Shown here piece by piece: positions 7,462 through 16,727 of a DNA stretch of 64,000 nt. Every line of letters starts with the position of its first letter. Position 1 is the stretch's first letter. The DNA lies in contig NZ_JAKQZG010000001.1 in assembly GCF_024359545.1 (NCBI RefSeq), forward strand, positions 620,001-684,000. The letters run 5' to 3'. The notes beneath the pieces were generated by a model, which did not search any database, was not told where the DNA came from, and was given only the letters and a program-made list of their open reading frames with translations. This stretch comes from Jiella marina (GTDB taxonomy: Bacteria; Pseudomonadota; Alphaproteobacteria; Rhizobiales; Rhizobiaceae). A program made the translations under genes and the position numbers.

Positions 7462-10400
7462 TTACCGACGAGCTTTCGAAAGGAGGCGGTCGAGTTTCGA
7501 ACTTACGAAGCGGTATATTTCATAGTCAAGAGCATGATTTTGTGCAAACACCGTGATCGCTTCATCGCAAGAGACTTCATCACGCAGCGAAACATTGGCG
7601 CGCGGCAAGACATCTGGAAGTTGAAGCCCCATGACCTTCGCCAGATGTATCAGGCATTCGTCCAGACGCTCCTGGGTTCCGATGAACCAGTACCGGTCCA
7701 GCGCCTCGCGCCAATCGGTCTCGGCACAACCGAAGTGGTCGGCCAGGCCTCCCTCGTACACCCGGAGATAATCCGAAAGGCTTTCAGCCCGAAACGCCGG
7801 ATCCTGACGGCGGTGATGCTTCTGGTAGAAATAATCCGAGATCGCGCGCTCGAGCGGGTCGCGAACGAAGGTGAAAACGCGCCAGTCCGGACTGGCCAGA
7901 ATTTCAGGATAGCGCCGCCAGAGTCGCATCTCCTCTGGCGCGTCGAAATGCCCGCATAGAAGCTGGCGAGGAGTGAGCATGTCCAGGTCCTTCCGCTCGG
8001 GCGCCACATCGGACCAAGGCTCGCGATAATCATAGACGATCTCGAAGCCACTCTTCAGCGCTTGTGTGACGCTCGTTCCACCCGTCTTGGGAAGATGATG
8101 GAAAAGGTAGAGCGGTTGGCGTTGTCGCGGCGCAGGTCTTCGTTGCCGTGCCGGAACGCCGGCTTCTTCGGCAATGGTCTCCAGCCACCAACCGAAGCGC
8201 TTGCCAAAAACCCTGGGATCGTGGAGCGCTTCGTGAGATGCGACTGCATCGGCAACCTCGCGCCGCGCATTGTCGCGCGCCTCCGCCGAGGAGAGCAGCA
8301 TGCAGGCGGTTTCGACATAGGCTTCGGCCGTTTCCGCCGCATAGGACGAAAGCCCGTGGGCGTCGAGCCATCCCGCACCCTGCAGACCCCTCTGCGTCGT
8401 CCCGCGCAACGCCACGACCGGAAGGCTCGCGCGCAAAGCCTCGACCACCGTCGTCGCGCCCGCATAAGCGAAGCTGTCGAGATAGAGATCGGCAGCCAGC
8501 AGCAGCCGGATCACGTCGGCATGGGAGATCGTGTCGAGGATGAGTATGCGGTCTTCGCCAAGCCCGGCACCTGCAAGATGCCGCGAGACATCGGCGCGGA
8601 ATTCGTCACTCCACCGCGTCCCGGCCCAGTTCGCTGCGAAGGGATAGAGGACGAGAACCGCGCCGGGCGTTCGGCTCAGGATTTCGATCCAGCTTGAGAG
8701 AAGCGGCTCGCCGATCTTCTCCGCCATCGCACCGCTGACGGCGAGCGTTCGATCGAGCGGCACGCCGAGCCGGCGCCGCAGGATCGCCCGGTTGGTGCCG
8801 GGGTCTGTGAGGATGCTTTCGGTCTCGGGGCTGAAGGCGAAGCACTGGGCCGGTTCGTCCCAGAGCGTCAGGCGCTCGGTGTAGTGCTCGGCCGCGTCCG
8901 GCGGCTCGCAGAGGCGGGAGGAAAGCGCGTGAGCGACCGAGGGCAGACCGCTGCTCGCCGGGCTGACCCCGCTCGTGATCAACTGCACAGGCGCCAGTCG
9001 ATGGGCGAAGACATGGTTGATGTCACTGTATCCGCAGGTGAAGCTGCCGAGCGCCACGATGTGATGCCGGGCATTCTGGATCGCGACCGGCAGATGGTCG
9101 ATCGGCATGCCGGAGATGTCGACCACGCGCGCGAAGGTCTGGCTGGCTTCCTCCAGTCGAGGGCCCGACGCGTCAGTGTAGACGGTGACGGCGAATCTGT
9201 CGGGATCGAGACCACCAAACATGCCGAAAAGCAGAGCTGCTTCCGGCGAATCCGCGAGATTGCGAAGAATGACTCCCACGCTCAAGCGGCCATCATTGCC
9301 CGCCCGCCGCAGTTCAGGCAGCGGAGGAGTGAAGACGTCGACGCCCGACATCAGAAGCAACGTCGCTTCCGCACGTCCATAGGCCGCAACGAAAGGCCGG
9401 AGATTGGCGTCTCCGAACAGCAAAGGACGCCCCGCCATGTGCCGGAGCACGGATCTGACAAACCGGAACCCGGCACTATCGGGCGGACAGGCCAGCAGTC
9501 GGGCTCGGACAGCTTCGACCAGAGCCAGCAGATAGTCCATGAAGGCCCGTTGATCGGCGGGCGCACGGAGGATGCCGCCAGGCGCCGTGAGATAGGCGGC
9601 GAAGGGATCGGGTTCGAGAATGAGGATCTCGGGAATGCCCGCGAGCGCGCTTGGATCGAAGCACCGCCAGGCGGGACCGGAGAGGATGGCCGAAAACAGC
9701 ATGCGCAGACGGAGCTCTACCGGGTCGTCCGGTGAGTGCGAAAACCAGCGCCCCCCCGCCGCGGCGCGTTCACTCGAAGCTGATGCGAGCGCCAGTAAGC
9801 GTCGGATGATCTGCGCATCGCTGGCGAGAGCCCGGATCGCCCCTGCGCTCAACCCGGCCAATTCAGCCTGGTAATCCCCTGCGGCCGATCCATGCGCCGG
9901 GTCTGACAATTCGTCCTGGCCCACCGCCCCCAGGGTCACCAATAGAGAGCCGCTCGACGAAGTCTGGCGAACATGGGCGCCTGCCAGTTCGACAGACCCG
10001 AGAGGTGCATTTCCCTTCGGGCGCATCCCAGCAGATGCCAGCTCCGCGCGTTGTCCCTCCTCGATCAGCACAGGTTGCAGTTCGAGCCAGTTGAAGATGA
10101 GGCCCGACGGAAACGGCTCGGCTTCCGGCCCTGCGATGATTAGCCCGGCGAAGAGTTCGATCTGGATTTCGCGCCCATGAACCGTCTCGGGCATGTCGAG
10201 AGAAAGCTCGACATGCTCGCCGACAAAATCCTCGAAGACACGCTCGTCGCCGATCTCAATGGCCAGAAGAGGCCGGCCCGCCGCCAGGCGCTCGGGCGGA
10301 ATGTCGACGGAGAGGTGAACGCGCACGTGTCCGGTTTCGCCGAGTGCCCGCCGCAGGACGATCGCGCCCATCAATCCGGCCAACGTGACGGCCCCATCCT

Positions 10401-12453
10401 CGGCCCGCAGCCAGCCCTCGATGAAGTGGCGCTCGAACTGCCGCTCATCCTTTCCGGTCAGCCGGGCGCCGAGAGCAAGCGGCCAGGCCCCCTCCTCGTC
10501 CGACCAGCCGACGAACATCCGGCCGCCATAGGCCGCGCCGGCAAAGCCGAGGGAGTCGATCGCGAGCGTCTGCTTTGATGCAGCCGGCGCGTCGATTTCC
10601 TGGAAATTCACGAGAAGGTCGATGGCGAGCGGCGTTTCGCGGGCTCGGTCTGCAGGCAGAAGCGCGAAGCGGATCGTGCCACCAGGTAGCGCCGTCCCGT
10701 CGAACACGAGATCGCCTTCCTGGAAGATGTTGAGCCAGGCCGGCGGCTGATCCTGCCTGAAGCGGATGGCGAGATCCGGCGGCCTCGCCATGTCGGGCGG
10801 CACCACCGAAAGCGTGGCAGGCGAGGACGAAAGCACACAGCCGCCAGAGCCGGTATCGTCGGCTTCGGCAGAGATCGAAGGGCCGATCGCGTCGAAGGGC
10901 ACCATCGCGTTCATGGAAAGCGTCTTGGCGGGCTGGGGCTTTGCGGCCGGAAGCACTTCCAGCGCATCGAGCGTCACGATCCCTGGCTGCTGGCCGAGAC
11001 GTTTCAGCGATCTGGCAAATGAACCGAAGAGCGGCTCCACCCGCAATTCGAGATCAAGGCTCCGGGGCTCGAGCAGCATCGAGGACGGCACCGTCATTTC
11101 GATCGCGGTGCGGCCGGAGAACTCGCGAGACGCCATCGCGACGCCGTCCTGCAAGAGGATCGCGCGCAGACCCTCCTCCTTGGCCCAGGCCAGTGCTCGC
11201 AGTTCCAATCGGACGAGCAGCGGTTGATGGCTGGCCGGAAGGGCGATCGTGATCGCCGCGTCGCGGCCGCGTGTGACGAAGCCGCTTTCATAGGCCGAGA
11301 AATGCCAATCCACAGCGGGAAGCAAACGGTAAAGCCGCACCTGGTCCCGCTCGGCTTCCAGCCGTCCGATGACCGGCTCGGCTTGGCGCAGTCGTTCAGC
11401 GCTTCGCATCAGCCCCCTGAGCCGCCGCCCCAGAACCGCATGGACGAAATCGTCAAGGAACGCGCTGCGCGACTCGCGGAAACGCACCCGCTCGGCCAGT
11501 CTGCGGTTCACCCGGTCGCTGATCCCGAGCGGCGCCAGGGCCGTCAGAACCCGCCATCGCACTGGTGGAAGACCGCGTCGCTCGGACAGACCTCGGAGAA
11601 TGGCGCGAACGGCCTGCGCCGATCCGCCGAAATTGTCGGCGACCAAGGCCCGCCACAAGGTGAGTTTTACCGCCTGGATCGCAAAGGCAAGCCTCACGGA
11701 TGCCGGATCGGGATGCGTGGCCGGGGGCGCGTCGAAGGCGAGGTAGCGCGATGCGAGCGCCATGTGCCGAAGCGCTCGCTCCTCCACGAGCCGATCCGAG
11801 AGACCCGAAGTGAAATAGTTGTTGGCGCCGTGAACCCGGTACGCGCCGAGTTCTTGGGGCAGGACCCGCGTCTTGCCCGAAAGGGTCGCCAGCCGGATGA
11901 GCAGGGCATCGGTGGAGATCGGCCAGTCCGCCGCCGGGATCGGGAACGCAGGCGCGATCGCCGACCGGCGAAACGCGTTGCCCGAGGTCGGATAGTGCGC
12001 GATCGTTCCGCGCGCGATCAGCGGCGGAAGGTTGTCGCCATCGATCGTCACCTCGCGATAGGCGCCGACGGTCTTGCCGAAGCTGTCGATCAGGCTCAGC
12101 GGGAAAGAGAGCATGGCAAGGTCGTGCGACCATGCCAGCGCCAGTGTCTCCAGTGCGTGGGGATAGAGCCTGTCGTCGGCGTCGAGGAAGAGCACGACCT
12201 CGCCGGTCGTAGCTGCGAAGCCGACATTGATCGCGCCCGTCTGCCCCCAATTCGAGAGCCGAATGACCTTGAGCGAACCATTGCGCTCATAACCATCAAG
12301 CACTGCACCGGAACTATCCGTCGAACCGTCATCGACGACGATCAGTTCTGCAGCGGGCACCGTCTGCCCGAGAACGCTCTCGATGCACTCCGAAAGAAAA
12401 TGCCCGTAATTATAGTTCGTGACAACGACAGAAAACTGCAGGCGCGTACTCAA
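7462..12453 (-). CDS. Trifunctional GT2 glycosyltransferase / SPINDLY-type GT41 / sulfotransferase fusion
   Basis: 1663 residues. Residues 1 to about 300 are a family 2 glycosyltransferase: VVVTNYNYGHFL, DDGSTD at 41-46 and the metal-site DADD at 91-94. About 370-1050 is poorly conserved sequence with beta-rich, possibly carbohydrate-binding segments. About 1058-1430 resembles the C-terminal catalytic part of SPINDLY/O-GlcNAc transferases, including YLDSFAYAGATTVVEALRAS. The C-terminus (1447-1663) is a sulfotransferase with the 5' PAPS loop PKTGGTS (1455-1461) and the 3'-phosphate motif FVRDPLERAISDYF (1529-1542). One polypeptide could thus elongate a glycan and sulfate it. It leads the operon with the caspase, FGE-fold and nucleotide-sugar genes. 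No signal peptide is seen, so it is likely cytoplasmic. Confidence 0.87.
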   Translation of the reverse strand: MSTRLQFSVVVTNYNYGHFLSECIESVLGQTVPAAELIVVDDGSTDSSGAVLDGYERNGSLKVIRLSNWGQTGAINVGFAATTGEVVLFLDADDRLYPHALETLALAWSHDLAMLSFPLSLIDSFGKTVGAYREVTIDGDNLPPLIARGTIAHYPTSGNAFRRSAIAPAFPIPAADWPISTDALLIRLATLSGKTRVLPQELGAYRVHGANNYFTSGLSDRLVEERALRHMALASRYLAFDAPPATHPDPASVRLAFAIQAVKLTLWRALVADNFGGSAQAVRAILRGLSERRGLPPVRWRVLTALAPLGISDRVNRRLAERVRFRESRSAFLDDFVHAVLGRRLRGLMRSAERLRQAEPVIGRLEAERDQVRLYRLLPAVDWHFSAYESGFVTRGRDAAITIALPASHQPLLVRLELRALAWAKEEGLRAILLQDGVAMASREFSGRTAIEMTVPSSMLLEPRSLDLELRVEPLFGSFARSLKRLGQQPGIVTLDALEVLPAAKPQPAKTLSMNAMVPFDAIGPSISAEADDTGSGGCVLSSSPATLSVVPPDMARPPDLAIRFRQDQPPAWLNIFQEGDLVFDGTALPGGTIRFALLPADRARETPLAIDLLVNFQEIDAPAASKQTLAIDSLGFAGAAYGGRMFVGWSDEEGAWPLALGARLTGKDERQFERHFIEGWLRAEDGAVTLAGLMGAIVLRRALGETGHVRVHLSVDIPPERLAAGRPLLAIEIGDERVFEDFVGEHVELSLDMPETVHGREIQIELFAGLIIAGPEAEPFPSGLIFNWLELQPVLIEEGQRAELASAGMRPKGNAPLGSVELAGAHVRQTSSSGSLLVTLGAVGQDELSDPAHGSAAGDYQAELAGLSAGAIRALASDAQIIRRLLALASASSERAAAGGRWFSHSPDDPVELRLRMLFSAILSGPAWRCFDPSALAGIPEILILEPDPFAAYLTAPGGILRAPADQRAFMDYLLALVEAVRARLLACPPDSAGFRFVRSVLRHMAGRPLLFGDANLRPFVAAYGRAEATLLLMSGVDVFTPPLPELRRAGNDGRLSVGVILRNLADSPEAALLFGMFGGLDPDRFAVTVYTDASGPRLEEASQTFARVVDISGMPIDHLPVAIQNARHHIVALGSFTCGYSDINHVFAHRLAPVQLITSGVSPASSGLPSVAHALSSRLCEPPDAAEHYTERLTLWDEPAQCFAFSPETESILTDPGTNRAILRRRLGVPLDRTLAVSGAMAEKIGEPLLSSWIEILSRTPGAVLVLYPFAANWAGTRWSDEFRADVSRHLAGAGLGEDRILILDTISHADVIRLLLAADLYLDSFAYAGATTVVEALRASLPVVALRGTTQRGLQGAGWLDAHGLSSYAAETAEAYVETACMLLSSAEARDNARREVADAVASHEALHDPRVFGKRFGWWLETIAEEAGVPARQRRPAPRQRQPLYLFHHLPKTGGTSVTQALKSGFEIVYDYREPWSDVAPERKDLDMLTPRQLLCGHFDAPEEMRLWRRYPEILASPDWRVFTFVRDPLERAISDYFYQKHHRRQDPAFRAESLSDYLRVYEGGLADHFGCAETDWREALDRYWFIGTQERLDECLIHLAKVMGLQLPDVLPRANVSLRDEVSCDEAITVFAQNHALDYEIYRFVSSKLDRLLSKARR

Positions 12454-12487
12454 GACACAGAAGCTGGAATATCGATATTGCCTCCAC

Positions 12488-12697
12488 TCAGTATTGCGAG
12501 CGGAAACGCTCCATCACATTCTGTCTCTGGTTTGCCCTCTTTCGCGACTGCTCCTCGAAATCCTCGCGCGGCGTCTGAATGCGATAGGGCTGGCGAACCT
12601 CCTCCTGTTGCTCAGCCGTTGTCGTGCAGGCGCTTCCCGCCAGCAGCGAGGTACAGGCGGCCAGCAGTACTTTGGCATTGCGCGATTTCGGCGGCAT
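12488..12697 (-). CDS. Small putative lipoprotein
   Basis: 69 residues with a basic start, a short hydrophobic stretch and a lipobox-like LLAGSAC, giving a predicted acylated cysteine near residue 23. The remaining 45 residues are charged and rich in Q, E and R, and end in MERFRSQY. It lies 34 bp upstream of the giant transferase gene on the same strand, so it may be the first gene of the operon or an independent gene. The family is not recognised. Confidence rests on the lipobox and the position. Confidence 0.55.
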   Translation of the reverse strand: MPPKSRNAKVLLAACTSLLAGSACTTTAEQQEEVRQPYRIQTPREDFEEQSRKRANQRQNVMERFRSQY

Positions 12698-12964
12698 GGA
12701 GAACTCCCAGATAGCCGGCGAAAAATACGGCTAACCCAACGGAAGTGTCAATGCTCTTTAGTCCACGCGTGAAGGACTGATCGTGGCGCACAGTCCGCGC
12801 CCTCGCCGACTCGCACACCTCGAGAGTGAAGACGCGAAAAAAGTGTTTCAAGAAAAGACGCTGCGGGCGATGCCGCTATCAAAATCCGAACTCGAAGCTC
12901 GAACCTGCTCCCATTCGCCCGCAAGACGAGGCTGGCAAACGTTCGGTCCTTCCCTCAGGAAGAC

Positions 12965-13039
12965 TGGAGCGGGCGATGGGGATCGAACCCACGACATCAA
13001 GCTTGGGAAGCTTGCGTTCTACCACTGAACTACACCCGC
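12965..13039 (-). tRNA. tRNA-Gly (anticodon CCC)
   Basis: The 75-nt minus-strand sequence folds as a full cloverleaf: acceptor GCGGGTG with CGCCCGC (one G-T pair), D-loop AGTGGTA, anticodon stem CAAGC/GCTTG around loop TTCCCAA (anticodon CCC), T-loop TTCGATC, and an encoded 3' CCA. It reads GGG codons as glycine. Confidence 0.96.
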
Positions 13040-13119
13040 GACCGAACCGGACATTGCCGCCGGACGGCGCGAGCGTCAAGCGCTATTCTCCGGGCACGGG
13101 CGTTATTGCCCCGACCCCA

Positions 13120-13761
13120 TTACGCCTTGCCGAGAGCAGCCGCTTCGCGGGCCAGCGCCTCGATGCCTGCCCAGTCTTCGGCCGCGACCTTGTCCTTCGG
13201 CGCGAGCCACGAGCCGCCAACGCAGAGCACGTTCGGCAGCGCCAGGTAGTCGCCGACATTCTTTGTCGAGATGCCGCCGGTCGGACAGAACTTCAGGGAG
13301 GGGATGACCGGCGCGAGGGACTTGAGGAGCGCCGCTCCGCCGATCTGCTCGGCGGGGAAGAATTTCAGGATCTCGTAGCCTTCCTGCAGCATCGCCATCA
13401 TCTCGCTCGGCGTCGCCGAACCGGGAAGAAGCGGGATATCGCTGTCGCGCGCCGCGTCGAGAATCTCCACCGTCGCGCCCGGCGAGACGATGAACTGCGC
13501 TCCGGCTGTCTCGGCGGCCTCGAACTGCTTCGGCGAGAGGATCGTGCCAGCCCCGCAGATCGCCTCGGGGACCTCGCTTCGGATGGCCTTGATGGCCTCG
13601 AGGGCGGCCGGCGTCCTGAGCGTCACCTCGATCGAGCGGATCCCACCGGCCGCAAGCGCCCGGGCAAGCGAAACACCCGCGGCCGCGCTTTCGACGGCGA
13701 CCACGGGCACGACCGGCTGCGCCGTCAGGATCTGATGGAGTTTCTTGGTGTCTTGAGCCAT
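13120..13761 (-). CDS. eda: 2-dehydro-3-deoxyphosphogluconate (KDPG) aldolase
   Basis: 213 residues, the normal family length. It cleaves KDPG to pyruvate and glyceraldehyde-3-phosphate in the Entner-Doudoroff pathway and often also handles 4-hydroxy-2-oxoglutarate. Key residues fall at the same numbers as in the E. coli enzyme: Glu45 and Arg49 in IEVTLRT and the Schiff-base Lys133 in ILKFFPAEQ. The phosphate-binding CPTGGIS segment follows. The gene stands alone between tRNA-Gly and the SleB hydrolase; edd is not in the window. Confidence 0.95.
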   Translation of the reverse strand: MAQDTKKLHQILTAQPVVPVVAVESAAAGVSLARALAAGGIRSIEVTLRTPAALEAIKAIRSEVPEAICGAGTILSPKQFEAAETAGAQFIVSPGATVEILDAARDSDIPLLPGSATPSEMMAMLQEGYEILKFFPAEQIGGAALLKSLAPVIPSLKFCPTGGISTKNVGDYLALPNVLCVGGSWLAPKDKVAAEDWAGIEALAREAAALGKA

Positions 13762-13954
13762 GGTCCCTGCCCGCCGCGATTTCTCGATTCGGGCAAAGAC
13801 TTAGACGATCGCGTACCGGGCTGGAAAGCCGTTCGGAGAAAATTCCGCCGCCACTTGCCGCTCAAGGGGCAAGTTCCAAGCACGGCCTCGCCGGATATCC
13901 GCCGAGACCCCATGAACTCCGCACCGATGGCGGGCAGAGGCCGTTTCTACAGCC

Positions 13955-15154
13955 TCACATTCCGCCGTTGTAGGTGCGGTAGAAGATGTGGCGGCCGATC
14001 TTGTCGACCCGCTCCATCGCCCGTGCCCAGCGGGGGCTCACGTAATTGGCGTGGTAATGCGTAGCCGATCCGACTTCGGCGAGCCAGATTTCACCGTTTG
14101 TGACCTTGTCGGCGATCTTCTTGGCCCGTGAATAGGACCCAGCGTCGCGGATGCGGTCCTTCGCGCCGTCGCAGGCGAAGGAGAACTGACAGCGATTGCG
14201 CCAATTCTTGTTCTGATAGACGACGCCGCAGATCGTATTCGGATAGGCGGGATTGCGGACCCGGTTCAGGATGACCTGGGCAACCGCCGCCTGCCCTTCC
14301 GAGGACTCGCCGCGTGCCTCGAAATAGATGCCATTGGCGAGGCATTTCTGTTCGGCCTTGCTGTAGGCTTTTTCCGGCAGAGGCGTCGCGGCCCAGGCGT
14401 GATCCTTCTCCGAAATCGGCGGAATGAAGACTTCCGGCTGATCCTTCAGCACCCGCTCGAACATCGAGGAGGCACGCCCGGTCGCAGAGGATTCCGACGG
14501 CGCGTAGCCGAGGGCATTCGTGTCGTCGACCGAAGGCTTCAGGGATGCAAGCATCACCTTGTCTTCAACCTTGAGCTTGCGGTTCTTCGGCGTCTCGAAC
14601 CTCGGCGGTCCCTGGAGCTGAAAGCTCATCGCCAGTGCGACGGAGTCCTTGGTCGATTGCTCGACCTTGGAGAAGGCGTTGCGAATGCGCGCCTCGCCAC
14701 CCGCGACCCGCGACCCGAGAAGGCTTTGCCGATCGAGGATCGAACCCGCCGAGAAGCCGCGCGGGGGCATGCTTCCATTCAGGCGTTCGGCGACCACGCG
14801 TCCAGACTTGGCCGTGCGGACGATCCGCGGCTCGTCGCCTTCGGCGATCTGAGCCATGCGCTTGGCAAACCGTTCGGCCGCCTCGCGAGCGGCGATCTTC
14901 TTCGCACCCTCGTCTGCCGAATAGGCAAGATCGGCGATCGTGATGCCGCCCGAAGAGGCCGGAACGAGGAAGGCATGCCAACGCTCGATCTTGTGAACCC
15001 CACCAACGAAGCTCGTCATGTCCTGATAGGCGGCCCGCGTGGCGCTTGTCCCCACAAGCACCGTGCCCGCCAACATGATCACCCCTATCCGACCGGCCAT
15101 ACGACCTAGACGACGTCGCCCACGGCCGACAGCCGCTCGCCCCTCATCCGTCAT
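13955..15154 (-). CDS. Cell wall hydrolase, SleB (Hydrolase_2) family
   Basis: About 399 residues from the ATG at 15154 (a GTG lies one codon earlier). A hydrophobic segment around residues 20-40 suggests export or anchoring. The C-terminal 130 residues are a SleB-type catalytic domain: KCLANGIYFEARGES with the catalytic Glu, then GQAAVAQVILNRVRNPAYP, NRCQFSFACDG and ATHYHANYVSPRW. Enzymes of this family cut peptidoglycan; in alphaproteobacteria, which do not sporulate, they are thought to act in wall remodelling. The long middle part is low in recognisable domains. The preceding gene on the same strand is der. Confidence 0.9.
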   Translation of the reverse strand: MTDEGRAAVGRGRRRLGRMAGRIGVIMLAGTVLVGTSATRAAYQDMTSFVGGVHKIERWHAFLVPASSGGITIADLAYSADEGAKKIAAREAAERFAKRMAQIAEGDEPRIVRTAKSGRVVAERLNGSMPPRGFSAGSILDRQSLLGSRVAGGEARIRNAFSKVEQSTKDSVALAMSFQLQGPPRFETPKNRKLKVEDKVMLASLKPSVDDTNALGYAPSESSATGRASSMFERVLKDQPEVFIPPISEKDHAWAATPLPEKAYSKAEQKCLANGIYFEARGESSEGQAAVAQVILNRVRNPAYPNTICGVVYQNKNWRNRCQFSFACDGAKDRIRDAGSYSRAKKIADKVTNGEIWLAEVGSATHYHANYVSPRWARAMERVDKIGRHIFYRTYNGGM

Positions 15155-15210
15155 CACGCCCCCAATTGCGTGTTACAAACTTTCCACAGATGCCTAGAAA
15201 ACATCCCCCA

Positions 15211-15231
15211 TTAACCTTGTCTTTTGGTTAA
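15211..15231. promoter_or_regulatory. TTAACC/GGTTAA inverted repeat upstream of the SleB gene
   Basis: TTAACC at 15211-15216 and GGTTAA at 15226-15231 form an inverted repeat in the 90-bp gap between der and the hydrolase gene. The arms resemble half-sites of the alphaproteobacterial cell-cycle regulator CtrA, but the spacing is not the standard TTAA-N7-TTAA. It could instead be a weak der terminator. Confidence 0.3.
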
Positions 15232-15246
15232 GGAATTTTGGTGATT

Positions 15247-16689
15247 TCAAGACGACCGCTTGCGTTTTCCGGCAAATGGGTTCTGAGGCTTGCGCAGGGC
15301 TAACCTGATCGGCACGCCGAAGAACCCGAATTGCTCGCGTAAACCGTTGACGAGGTAGCGCGTATAGCTTGCGCCAAGCGCTTCGGGACGCGCCGTGGAG
15401 ATGATGAAAGTCGGTGGTCGCGACTTGATTTGCGTCATATACTTGACGTTAACCCGTCGTCCGGCGACCGCCGGCGGCGGATGTTTTGCCACCATCCCCT
15501 CAAGCCATTGATTCAATTTGGCGGTGGCGATTCGGCGGTTCCATACCTCATGGGTCTCGGTCACCGCGCGCATCAGGCGGTCGATCCCCTCGCCCGTCTC
15601 GCCCGACACCGTGATCGCCTTGATGCCACGTACCTGCGGCAGGAGACGGTCGGTCTTTTCGCGCAGATCCGCCAGAAGCTGCTGGCGATCCTCGACGAGG
15701 TCCCATTTGTTGAAGGCGATGACCGGCGCCCGGCCTTCTCGGACGATCAGATCGACGATCGACAGGTCCTGACGTTCGAACGGTATGGTGACGTCGAAGA
15801 TGATGACCACCACCTCGGCAAAGCGGATGGCCCGCAGACCATCGGCGACCGAGAGCTTTTCGAGCTTCTCCTGAACGCGGGATTTCCGGCGCATGCCGGC
15901 CGTGTCGAACACCTTGATCAACCGGTCCCGCCACTGCCATTCGACCGAGATCGAATCCCGTGTGATGCCGGCCTCCGGCCCCGTCAGCAGGCGGTCTTCA
16001 CCGAGGAAGCGGTTGATGAGGGTGGACTTGCCGGCGTTGGGCCGGCCGACGATCGCCATGCGTAGCGGTTTCGTCGGGTCGTAGGCCGGTTCTTCCTCCT
16101 CCTCGTCAGCAGGCGGCAGGGCTGACAATTCGGCGTCGGTTTCCTCCGACCCATCTTCGCCGCCGCGTCGCGGCCGGGGCTCGGGACGGAAGGCGTTCCG
16201 GCCAAGAGCCTCGACCATGGCATCGCGCAGTTCGCCCATCCCCTCGCCATGCTCGGCGGAAATCCCCACAGGCTCGCCGAGACCGATTGCATAGGCATCG
16301 AGAAGCCCCGCGTCGGAACCCCGCGCCTCCGCTTTGTTGGCAACGAGGACGACGTGCCGGGCCGACTTGCGCAGCAGATCCGCAAAGTCGTGATCCTGGG
16401 GCGTCAGGCCGCTCTTCACGTCGATCATGAAGAGACAGAGATCGGCTTCTTTGATCGCGGCCTCCGTCTGGGCCCGCATGCGACCTTCCAGAGTATCGGC
16501 GCCGGCCTCCTCCAGGCCCGCCGTATCGACGATGGAAAAGGTCAGGTCCATGAGCCGGCCGTCGCCGAGCCGCCGGTCGCGGGTCACGCCCGGCTGGTCG
16601 TCGACGAGGGCAAGCCGACGCCCGACCAGCCGGTTGAACAGGGTCGATTTTCCGACATTCGGTCGACCGATGATAGCGATGGTGACCAT
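15247..16689 (-). CDS. der: Ribosome-assembly GTPase Der (EngA)
   Basis: 480 residues with the tandem GTPase domains that define Der. The first has [20 protein letters not shown] and NKAE. The second has [21 protein letters not shown] and NKWD. A KH-like C-terminal domain follows and ends in a basic KRKRSS tail. The linker between the domains is unusually acidic (a run of E and D around residues 180-205). Der acts in 50S subunit maturation and is normally essential. It lies 38 bp after the TPR gene, probably co-transcribed. Confidence 0.97.
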   Translation of the reverse strand: MVTIAIIGRPNVGKSTLFNRLVGRRLALVDDQPGVTRDRRLGDGRLMDLTFSIVDTAGLEEAGADTLEGRMRAQTEAAIKEADLCLFMIDVKSGLTPQDHDFADLLRKSARHVVLVANKAEARGSDAGLLDAYAIGLGEPVGISAEHGEGMGELRDAMVEALGRNAFRPEPRPRRGGEDGSEETDAELSALPPADEEEEEPAYDPTKPLRMAIVGRPNAGKSTLINRFLGEDRLLTGPEAGITRDSISVEWQWRDRLIKVFDTAGMRRKSRVQEKLEKLSVADGLRAIRFAEVVVIIFDVTIPFERQDLSIVDLIVREGRAPVIAFNKWDLVEDRQQLLADLREKTDRLLPQVRGIKAITVSGETGEGIDRLMRAVTETHEVWNRRIATAKLNQWLEGMVAKHPPPAVAGRRVNVKYMTQIKSRPPTFIISTARPEALGASYTRYLVNGLREQFGFFGVPIRLALRKPQNPFAGKRKRSS

Positions 16690-16727
16690 GTCGGCGAAAA
16701 CTCCTGGCTTGGTATCGAGCCTCCGGC

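Noticed and set aside
11224-12714. 496-residue plus-strand open frame opposite the transferase gene
   Set aside because: Shadow frame; the minus strand encodes the GT2 domain with intact motifs.
12826-14064. 412-residue plus-strand open frame
   Set aside because: It runs across tRNA-Gly and the KDPG aldolase gene on the other strand; composition is that of a shadow frame.
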